DNA from: Pascua guehoae
Lineage: Eukaryota; Basidiomycota; Tremellomycetes; Trichosporonales; Trichosporonaceae
Direction of reading: 5' to 3'
DNA length: 64,000 bases
NCBI GenBank assembly: GCA_001600415.1
Contig: BCJX01000012.1
Span: forward strand, 683,163 to 747,162
Position numbers and translations under genes: made by a program. Shown here in pieces: positions 57,001 to 64,000 of this stretch (positions within the stretch are counted from its first letter, which is position 1; every line of letters starts with the position of its first letter). A model generated the notes under the pieces. That model was not told the origin of the DNA. It was given only the letters and a program-made list of their open reading frames with translations, and did not search any database.

Positions 57001-58181
57001 GCCGTATCCTCTTCGTCTCCCACCGTCCGCATGCTCGTATCGGCCTCGTCGGCGTCGGGGCTCTTTCCCCAGTCGTCGGCGGCCGCGTTCCCGTCCCATG
57101 GATCGCTCGCGTCAAACCCTCCAAAGTCGCTGAGCGGTGAGGGTTCGCGCCGTATGTCCGACCCGCGGCGATCTGCATTCAACGACCGTTCGAGCGGCGG
57201 CTCGTCAGCGCCAAACCCGCCCCCAATCGCGATCTCGAGTGAAGGCAGCTGTGGTGATGTATCTCGCACAGTGTCTGATTTTGGAGACAGCGACGACAAG
57301 GATGGACGCTCAATATCGAGCGACGCGCGCGCCGACGCCACGTCTGCCTCGAGGCTCTGGCGCAGCGACCGCAGGCCGGCAAATGTCGAGCTTAACGCTG
57401 CTGCCGTCGCGTCCACGCGGTCAGAAACATCGGGGACCGAGGGGTACGGTATGGGCGCGAGGTCAAACGAGCCCCGTGCACTGGCGTGCGCGCTCGAGAG
57501 GTGTGACGAGACGCGAGAGAGCTCGCGCGAGAGCGGGAGCGCCACCGCAGCCGGGTTGAGGTCGAGCGACGCGCGCGCAGAGAGTGTACCGGCGTCGAGC
57601 GAGAAGCGCGCGCGTGCAAGAGCGGGCGAGACGGGGGAGCGTGACTTGGTCGGCGACACGGACGAGGTCGGTGCACCCACCATGCCAATATCTCCGTCGT
57701 CGGCACTGGCACGGTCGCCCCACCCACTGCTCAGGTCCGCCGGCCGCTCAAACTTGGGCAGCGGCTCTGGCAGCGGCTCGGGCTCGGCCTTGGGGGATCC
57801 CCACCCCCCGCCGACGTCTTCCCACAGCGTCGACCGCGGACGTGCCAAGTTGGGGACAGTGACGGTTGCCTGAGCGCTGGCGAGCGCACCAAACCGCCCG
57901 AGGGGGATGTTGAATGTCTTTGACGGCGACCCCGACGGCGACGAGCTCACGGCCGCGGACGCAGCCGCCGTCGTCGACCCCGCAGCTGGGCCACGCGCGG
58001 CATCAGGACCTGCACCTGCAGCCTTGGCCCTGCCGTTTGTATTCGCGGGTTTGGCCGCCCACGGGTCGGCGTCGAGATCGTCGAGCTCGCCCGGCGGCGG
58101 GGACAGCGAGAGGCGCGGCGGCGCAATTTCGGGCTTGGTCCCGGCCTTGGGCGAGCCCCACGCCGCCCATGGATCTTCCAT
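54057..58181 (-). CDS. Large disordered protein with DPW and DFxDF motifs, putative clathrin-adaptor accessory protein, 1374 aa
   Basis: A single frame from ATG 58179-58181 (MEDPWAAWGSPKAG) to the stop at 54057-54059. The composition is Ser/Pro/Ala-rich with almost no hydrophobic core, so mostly disordered. DPW or WG-type motifs recur near the N-terminus (EDPWAAWG, DADPWAAK, GGGWGSPK, SSGWGDR, FDASDPWDG). Near residues 1127-1170 there is a dense acidic-Phe block (DDFGDFDDFADF, then GFDDFGDFGDFGSFG). In known proteins DPW binds the AP-2 alpha ear and DFxDF/acidic-Phe motifs bind gamma-ear domains of AP-1/GGA. An endocytic or TGN adaptor-accessory role is therefore a fair inference but unproven. 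I recognise no named orthologue. Upstream frame extension to 58427 is not favoured. Confidence 0.75.
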   Translation of the reverse strand: MEDPWAAWGSPKAGTKPEIAPPRLSLSPPPGELDDLDADPWAAKPANTNGRAKAAGAGPDAARGPAAGSTTAAASAAVSSSPSGSPSKTFNIPLGRFGALASAQATVTVPNLARPRSTLWEDVGGGWGSPKAEPEPLPEPLPKFERPADLSSGWGDRASADDGDIGMVGAPTSSVSPTKSRSPVSPALARARFSLDAGTLSARASLDLNPAAVALPLSRELSRVSSHLSSAHASARGSFDLAPIPYPSVPDVSDRVDATAAALSSTFAGLRSLRQSLEADVASARASLDIERPSLSSLSPKSDTVRDTSPQLPSLEIAIGGGFGADEPPLERSLNADRRGSDIRREPSPLSDFGGFDASDPWDGNAAADDWGKSPDADEADTSMRTVGDEEDTAAGYGWGDVRPVAATPKPAQESEWEAEQARLAAAEARAPHAKVAELKREWDAVAGSLISEPPFGDSDKEGDEARARAEAADRELDDGAAALRANTVDVLASLATIPPDVNTYAPVMSSLATHKKYTAALARANPNPQTSLLHAPIRTRRLDPLSFGTGIEGTWSGRSHLGEPEEAPKPQQPKDEPVQKGWSFWRRSTAPKSLTTSGGGVLEIKTPTDTPTSASGSTGAVTPIPPVVAKSTPTSPPVAETASISSLASLASPASTPPVTATPVPLKPRTSSSRAGSIASLSHASTPKRVLTPTHGPQASLSQAALDMHDVLAPVPVLPADALPAHSEPPEVPPASAMSRFLGRFGRRSGSPAALATDEPEHDDHDDAEMELSAADIAFLDQVPAVPAMSSMPQRGRTGSPLGNIRPPSPSKLASVPAPLAAPPRSSSTASQSSLSGSKRFQARMAQPQRQASNIDLLAGLFDDTPEPAGRASHSATNSASHSAAQSPLYAGWEDILAPSGSKRASSIPAIAPPPARAAISPHSRSGSGLPTPPLPPPSGRSTPPLAAARAISPPPRTSSPSPLASSITATGVRTTGRGSIGGAGGPPGRLGSMDNILAPSPVSHRPSSPAPVRVGSPSMPPLVPNKAPAMGMSMVPLAPSPPPAQRPQPPSLGFNMAPLAPSASSMSSMSSPPLQPQPRAAHQPPQPSPGMSLPPLVPTQSTLTLTPTPSTSAPAPAPAPPADDFGDFDDFADFSAPPASGAGATTGFDDFGDFGDFGSFGNFGSFASPPAVAPVPAQARAVTPALSSLSSGSLPPTPIAKTSPASPAPAPLPKDSPRAGFGSFPHHSPVSGGGVGQSLLGGPPRAGTAGSGTSAGTSPSPFMGMGFIGTGNSRPSSATSPSFPLPPPPAPGRAPRVPPAPPISTRQSPPPKHEGSPTKVDHAATLTLMTSASNSPRWPRPGPLSPPLPAIGPPPSAARGVRKAVVEDLLGD

Positions 58182-58956
58182 GCCTGCAGGCTGCGGGCGC
58201 CGCGATCGGGGAGTTGAATCGAGCTGCGCCGAGCCGTGACGAGCAAGGCGCGGGCGACGCGTCGACGAGCAGTGTTTTGCCCTCTGACGTCTGTTGGGTC
58301 TGTGTTTGGTGTCTAGTCGAGGGGAGAGTCGGAGGGAGCGTGTTTTCTTGTGCTTGTATTGTGCTGGAGCACGAGTGTCGAGTGTAAAGAGGTGCAAGGA
58401 TGTGATGTGATGCAAACGATGTTGCAAGCATGTGGCGGCTGGCGGCTTCGGCTTTCAGGAACCACGTCAGACGCTGGAACACCGCACCTGGCACATGCAC
58501 CCGCCCAGCGGCAACGGCCGCCGGCCGACAAGCCGACCAGGATAGATCTGGGCACGATATTGACATTGACATTGCCCATCTCGTCTTGGTTCATTGCACG
58601 TCTTCGACATTTCGCTTTACTCGTTCTACAGTATCGCCATTCGCCCTGGCTACTCGCTGTTCACTGCTTGCATCCCCAAGAGCATCGTTATCATCATCCC
58701 ACACGACCCGTCTTTAGCGCGCTCAGAGTCGACCCAGTTTACCTCGTCGTGGCCACTGGCTCTGCGGTCGGCATTCAACTTTGCTCCGCAGCTCTGCACG
58801 TTCTCCTTGGCAGATCGGCCTCGGCCCCACACACCCGTCGTCCCCTGCGCCCGTACGCCTCTGCCGCGCCAGCTCGTACTCGTCGTCGTACTCGTCGTCT
58901 CTGCCCTTGCTCTGGCGGCTCCTCACCTCCCATATCCTCCCGCCCCACTATCCACA
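58182..58956. promoter_or_regulatory. Divergent promoter region between the DPW protein gene and the tail-anchored protein gene
   Basis: Both start codons point outwards from this 775-base stretch. In-frame ATGs upstream of 58957 exist but read as leader sequence. No specific site recognised. Confidence 0.4.
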
Positions 58957-59670
58957 ATGCCACCACCACCCCTCCGCCTCCCGTCCGTGCCCCTGCCCTA
59001 CCCGGAGCCATCTCCGCGCGGCCGCCGCCCGTCCTCGAGCTCGCTCCGCCTCGCGCGCTCCCGGAGCGCCGAAGACGGCAGCCTCGGGGCGGGGCTGGCG
59101 AGTGCGCGCCGCGCGGGCCTGGCGCCCATGACGCCCGTGGGGCGGCCGCGGCAGGACGACGACGCAAAGGCGGCCCTCGAGGGGAGCGCGGTCGTGTGGA
59201 GTGTTTCCGAACCCGACGGGGGAGAGGGACAAGCAGACGGCCCACGGACAGACGGTCCACGGACAGAGGGCGCACGGAGCGAGGACCCCCGCTTGAGTCC
59301 GGTCTGGACTGGCGCACCCGTCACCACCGTCACGATGCCCTCGCCGCGGTCACCGACTACCAACATGTACGGGCACGAGCGCCGCGCGTCCATGCTGTCG
59401 ACTTTCTCGTACCATGCGCCATCGCCCAGGGCGTCGTCGGACATTGAAATGGTGCGCAAGTCGACCGACTCGCTCGGGGGGGCCGCGTCCGAGCGCCAAG
59501 TCCTGTTTGCGGGAGAGTCGTTTGACGCAGAGGACGGCGTGTGTGAAGAGCCCGGGCTGTTTGAGCCGCCCGCACAGCGCGAACTGCTCGCGATTGTCGT
59601 TAGCGTTACGGTCCTCGTTGTGCTGTCGCTCGCCGCGGGCCTGACCACCGTGTATGACTGGGTGTTGTAG
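58957..59670 (+). CDS. Predicted tail-anchored membrane protein of unknown function, 237 aa
   Basis: Intronless from ATG 58957 (MPPPPLRLPSVPLPYPEP). The body is Pro/Ser/Arg-rich and disordered, with a hydrophilic repeat GPRTDGPRTEGARSEDPR. The extreme C-terminus has one hydrophobic segment, LLAIVVSVTVLVVLSLAAGL, followed by TTVYDWVL, and no other membrane segment or signal peptide. This is the layout of a tail-anchored protein with its bulk in the cytosol. The start is uncertain because the frame is open further upstream to 58594. No family recognised. Confidence 0.65.
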   Translation: MPPPPLRLPSVPLPYPEPSPRGRRPSSSSLRLARSRSAEDGSLGAGLASARRAGLAPMTPVGRPRQDDDAKAALEGSAVVWSVSEPDGGEGQADGPRTDGPRTEGARSEDPRLSPVWTGAPVTTVTMPSPRSPTTNMYGHERRASMLSTFSYHAPSPRASSDIEMVRKSTDSLGGAASERQVLFAGESFDAEDGVCEEPGLFEPPAQRELLAIVVSVTVLVVLSLAAGLTTVYDWVL

Positions 59671-59879
59671 TCGGCACCACGGGGGGGAGTCGTCGGGGTT
59701 ATATAGAGAGAGAAAGCGCACTCAGGGGATCTCCAGTTGTACTGCACCACCACCATGTTAGATGGCACGATAGCATGATAGGCTTAACAGCATCACAGGC
59801 AGCTGCAACCTGTGCACATACATGCGATACAAAATTGTAGCCCAGCTTCCTCCCTGTGGCCAGCTCCAACACTCTGCGA

Positions 59880-62027
59880 CTACCACATGACCTGCTCGTG
59901 GGTCAGGCCGCCCTGGCTGAGGACGTCGCCCTCGACACGCTGGAACTTTGCCCGTGTCACGGCGTACCGCTCGCTACCGGGCTTGTTCTCGCTCTTGCTC
60001 TTGCACTCGTGTGCCCCGTGATCGTGACCGTGGCCGTGGCCGTGGTCGTGGACGTGCTCATGCTTGCCGTTGCTCTTGCAGTCTCCCTTGCACTTTCCGT
60101 CCTCCTTCTTCTCCTCCTTGGCCACCTCCACGAGCATGTCTCGCACCACCTCATCGGCCGCTGCGTCCGCACGTCGTGTCCTTTCGGGAGGGACAAACGG
60201 CGCGTGCAGCCCGTCGGCTGGAGCGAGGACTGGCGACGGCGGTGGTGTGGGAAGTCCGAGCCAGTAGACGCTCTCGACGCGCGAGACCCACTCCTTGGTG
60301 CTCCACCGCATGTCCTCGGCGGCCAGGCCAGAGGACACGAGCGACGACGCGACACCATCATCAGGGAGAGGTCGGGGATACCCCTCAGCATCCAGTGGGA
60401 CGTCTGGCTTGTTTCCGTTGGCGGCGTTTGTAGTGGCCGGCTTCATCTGACCGCCACCGTTGACGCACCCACCAGGACACGCCATGACCTCGACGAAATC
60501 GAGCTTCTTGGCATCACGTGCAGCCGCGAGGGCGGCGCCGGCAACAACCGTATCCGCCCCAGGCCCGCCGTTTACCCCGGGCGTGGCGGGTGTACCCGGT
60601 GTGGCAGGGGTGACAATCGCGCCCGCACCCGTCCGTGGCTTACGTCGCCGCGCAGCAACGGCAGCCTGCAGTCGGCCTGCTCCCGCACCACGGGGTCCCA
60701 CACGTCCAAGGCCGCTCTCCCGTCCGACCTTGCGCACCAGGTTCTGGAGGTTGCGGAACCCGTAGCACCGCGCACCCTTGAAGATCACCTCGCCGTCGTC
60801 CGTCTCGAGCGTGACCTCGAGGTTGTCACTCGAGCCACGGATGAGGCGTGTGTTGACGTGCGTCGGGCGGGACTCGGCTGCCGCGAGCGACGCAACCATC
60901 GTCGCGAGGTACGAGCCAGAGGACGAGCCCGGGTGGTCCAGGAGCTCGGGGAAAGGCACCGCCGCATTGGGGTCGACGGTCGTGGGCGATGCAGGCGGCA
61001 ACTCTTCACCTGGTACCGCAGCGAGAGGGTCGAAACCCAGCTCGTGCAAGAGGAGGTCGAGCTCGCCCGTCGTGACGACGCAGTCTATATCGCGCGTCTT
61101 GTAGAGGTCCGAGTAAAAGTCGGCCCGCGACGCCTCGAGCTTCTTGTCATAGCACATCATCGCACTCACGTGGTACACCTTGTCTGGTGTCCGGTTGTGT
61201 GCAGATGCCCAGTACTTCTTGACAAGCGCGCCCATGACTCCCTGTGCAGAGCGTGCCGCGCTCATGAGTGGAAGGAGGTCACCCTGTGCCTTTTCGGCGT
61301 AGCAGACCCAGCCGGGACATGCGGATGTGAGCAAAGGCAGCTGTGCAGCCTTGCCCTTATCACTGGCACTGTCTGCCCTCGCCGCTGCCGCCCGCCGTTC
61401 TTCAAACTCGTGCACCGTCTCGCGCAGGCTCACGTGCCGCGCAAATGTCGTGTCCCAGACGTGCCACCCGCCGCGCTCGGGGGCACCCAGGAAATGCCGT
61501 ATCCGCCGGAGCAAGACAATCAGTGGCAACGGTGGCGTGCCGGCAACGGCCGCGTACGACGCAGAGAGCGACGCCAGTGTCTGCGGAGCAATGGAGAGGA
61601 TCGGCGCACGGGAAAAGTCGCCGCCGCGGATATAGTCGAGGACCTCGTTGTGCGACTGCATCGTGATGAGCAGCGACTCGGTCGAGGTGATGCACCCGCT
61701 GCATGCGAGGCAGTCGTTGAGGCTGATTTCAGCCTTCTTTAGTGCCTGCCTCCCAGCATCCACAGACGACTGTCCCACAGTGTCTTTAGACACCTCATAG
61801 TACGTGTTGTCTGCGCCGATGACAATCTCAGTCTGATCTGTCAGCTTTGGCGGACACCACACTTAAAGCTCACGCTTCCGGCGTCTGCAGACGCAGCCGG
61901 CTTATTGGCATTCCGCACCGGAATGATACAAGCCTGCGACGGAGTGAGAAAGTCGTCGAGGTCGGTCAACGTCTGCTGTTAGCACGGCCCCCCGCGGCTT
62001 ACTCACCAATGCTCCAGCGAATGTCAT
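59880..62027 (-). CDS. NAR1: Cytosolic Fe-S cluster assembly factor Nar1 (iron-only hydrogenase-like), 690 aa
   Basis: Minus-strand exons 62027-62007, 61972-61874 and 61832-59880 sum to 690 residues. The N-terminus [23 protein letters not shown] is assembled from two small exons. Cysteines C22, C81, C84 and C87 (in DCLACSGC) supply the N-terminal 4Fe-4S cluster. The H-cluster-like ligands follow in [19 protein letters not shown] and [14 protein letters not shown], all family hallmarks. A His-rich stretch ([18 protein letters not shown]), flanked by CKGDCKS and HECKSKSE, lies about 60 residues before the end. The protein ends in Trp (HEQVMW), as CIA clients and factors often do. Nar1 bridges early and late cytosolic Fe-S assembly with the CIA targeting complex and is generally essential. 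Confidence 0.93.
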
Positions 62028-63024
62028 GACGTCGGACGGAGCGAGATGTGGGGGGGTGGGTGATAGAGTAGTAGCAAGTGCCAGCCTTGTGCTTGGCGCG
62101 CTTCGGGATCGTTCAAGGACAAGCGGGGTACCGTGAGGGTGATGCGGATGATGCAAATGAATGAATGCGAGTGCTATGCGTGGGTTTTCTATGCCTCGTG
62201 GATGAATGATTGCAGTGGACGCGATTGCTTTGCTATCGTCAACTTGTGACTCGCTCTTTACTTTGCATTTGTTCATCTTTTGCCACCTGCTTACTCCACC
62301 CAAGGCCGCAATCAGTCATCAACGGCGGAATCAAATTATCACGTGGATGAGGTTTCCCACGGTACATTCCCCACTTGACTTTATCCTGGACAGTTGTCCT
62401 AAGGCACCAGCCTAATGGGTCGAGGTTTAGGTACCTGCAAACGGGAGGGGGAAGGAGAGTGATGTGCGTCGTGGGCTACGGTCCCCCTTGCACTAACTGT
62501 GGTGCATGGTGCTCTGCTGTACTCTGTGACAGCGCATGACAGCGCCGTCACCCCCCCCCATGCACGCCACTGGACGTGAAGCGCCTCTCTCTCTCTGCCA
62601 TGCTCTCCCAGCTGGCCAGCTGCCAGCTGCCAGGGCCATTGTACCTTTTATGTGGGTTTTCCCTGAACCATAGCCGCCTTTGCCATTGCGCGCATTGGGA
62701 ACCGATGGTCGGAAACTCTCTGCACGCGCGCGCTCTGCGTGTGGCGCATCCATGCCCCGCCCCGCCTCCACGCGACGGCTGCCCGCCTGGCCCGCCTGGC
62801 TACTTGCCTGCCTGAACGCCGTTACTCTTATGCACATACGCCTGTATCCCTCTCCTCGTCGCTACGTCGATGAGCTCACAGGGCACCTCTCCATTGGCCT
62901 CACACTCGCCTCTTTGACTCCACTTCAACACCAACCCACTCCATCCATCCCTTTCTCACACACACCCAACCCCCATCTCATAAACCACCTCGAAACGACA
63001 GGCGCTCCTTTTATCAGTACGAGC
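62028..63024. promoter_or_regulatory. Divergent promoter region between NAR1 and the ankyrin gene
   Basis: About 1 kb with no supported gene. The right part (62900-63000) is CA/CT-rich and precedes the ankyrin gene start. Confidence 0.4.
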
Positions 63025-64000
63025 ATGGCAGTGCCCCCGCCCCACCCCGCGGACACGCGCGCGGGTGCTGGTGATCTCGGTGAGTGTCACGGCCGACCAG
63101 TCCGCACGACATGTCCACTCGACCTTGATCTTCGGCGCCGTCCTGTGTGGACCGCCGTCTGCCTGATTTTTCTTTTTGGTTTGGGCACGCTGCCTGCGCT
63201 GCAATCCGCTCTGTCTTACCCTGGGCCCCAAATTGTGACGCTGACGCTGCAGCGACCTCACCCGCTGCTTCCATCCTCGCGCCGTCGGCACCCAATGCCG
63301 CCCTGTACAACTTCCGGCTCCTCGCCGCCCTCCGAACCGGCACGACCGCCGAGGTCGAGCCGTTTATCGACGAGCTCAAAAACGGAACCGCGCCGCCAGA
63401 TGCTAGCCCGGGACGCCTGCTGGGCATGGCGGTGCGAGTCGCGTCGGGTGAGTGCAGATCTGAAGTAGCGACGAGCTTCCTTTGCCCCACAACATGGACA
63501 TTGTCTTGCCCCAACTTTTCAGACAATGACACTGTGTTGGTCCAAAACACCAAGTAAGCCACACGGTCGGCGCGTCTGTGTGTATTGCGCGCCGAACGTG
63601 GGTGGCAGGTCATCGTTGTTCGTACCCCACCACCTCGTCCATTCGATGTGCATGCTGCTACCTGGCTTGTCCTCGCCCCAGGATGCCCGTCGCCACTCAA
63701 CACACGGCCCGACGCGTTCCCCTGCCGGAGCAATGTCCATGATGCCAAAACCTTCTCTGACTCTTGTTCGCTGACGCCATTGCAGTTCCTGTCATCGAGC
63801 TCATCCTTCACTCGTCTGCCGTCCCTTCCCCAAACCTCCCAATTGCAAAGGGGTCGAGCGGTACTGCGCTGCACGTTGCGAGCGAGATTGGCCGTGCCGA
63901 GGCTGTCGAGATCCTCCTCAATGACCCACGCATTGACGATACAATCCGCGACGACCAGGGACGTACTCCCCTCGAGTGTGCCGCGAATGAGGAGGTCGCG
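63025..64000 (+). CDS. Ankyrin-repeat protein, 5' part (runs off the window)
   Basis: Exons 63025-63079, 63253-63447 and 63786-64000+ join in frame: MAVPPPHPADTRAGAGDL, then ATSPAASILAPSAPNAALYNFRLLAALRTG, then VPVIELILHSSAVPSPNLP. The third exon holds an ankyrin repeat, GTALHVASEIGRAEAVEILL followed by DDQGRTPLECAA. The earlier stretch (FRLLAALRTGTTAEVEPFIDELKNG) looks like a first, degenerate repeat. The remaining domains are outside the window, so the function is open; ankyrin repeats mediate protein-protein contacts. Confidence 0.8.

Noticed and set aside
59856..61742. 628-residue plus-strand open frame
   Set aside because: Antisense to NAR1, whose Fe-S motifs clearly mark the minus strand as coding.

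Overview
The window looks like chromosomal DNA of a GC-rich, intron-dense basidiomycete yeast. Nearly every gene I could splice has several short GT-AG introns with a CTGAC/CTAAC branch point close to the acceptor, and the gene set is a fungal nuclear one. Tremellomycetes, perhaps Trichosporonales, is my inference from style and gene content; no marker proves it. Exon joins below were tested by hand for phase. Where I give a protein length, the exons sum to a whole number of codons.

Left part (1-16.2 kb): a 3' gene remnant; a glutathione S-transferase (874-1841, +); an FHA-domain Chk2/Rad53-type kinase (2269-5008, +); mitochondrial tyrosyl-tRNA synthetase (5249-7739, +) with a 140-N gap inside its last intron; tRNA-Thr; a Zn2Cys6 transcription factor (8992-12651, -); a small ABM-fold monooxygenase-like protein (14425-14800, +); and a quinone-reductase-type oxidoreductase (14966-16168, -).

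Middle (16.2-21.9 kb): a gene-poor accessory stretch. It holds a 26S rRNA fragment, an inverted repeat about 2.8 kb apart with a conserved coding trace, an intron-containing tRNA-Glu, and a complete 301-bp LTR-flanked miniature retroelement (TRIM-like) with a perfect 5-bp target duplication just upstream of the tRNA.

Right part (21.9-64 kb): D-amino-acid oxidase ending in AKL (21868-24437, +); a FAR1/WRKY-GCM1-like factor (25282-27222, +); PEX6 (27530-31198, -); a mitochondrial protein of unknown function (31598-33430, +); a Met-like tRNA; the spliceosomal RRM protein IST3/RBMX2 (35421-36986, +); mitoribosomal mL58 (37169-38363, -); a DHHC palmitoyltransferase (38716-41231, +); an unknown 896-aa protein (41657-44700, -); an SMP-C2 lipid-transfer/tether protein (47533-52838, +); tRNA-Phe; a 137-nt poly-C tract; a large DPW/DFxDF-motif protein (54057-58181, -); a tail-anchored protein (58957-59670, +); NAR1 (59880-62027, -); and the 5' part of an ankyrin-repeat gene running off the end.

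The genes are mostly unrelated housekeeping functions, not a cluster. One functional link is plausible: the oxidase carries a peroxisomal PTS1 signal and sits one gene away from the peroxisomal import ATPase PEX6. The most unusual element is the TRIM-like retroelement beside tRNA-Glu.
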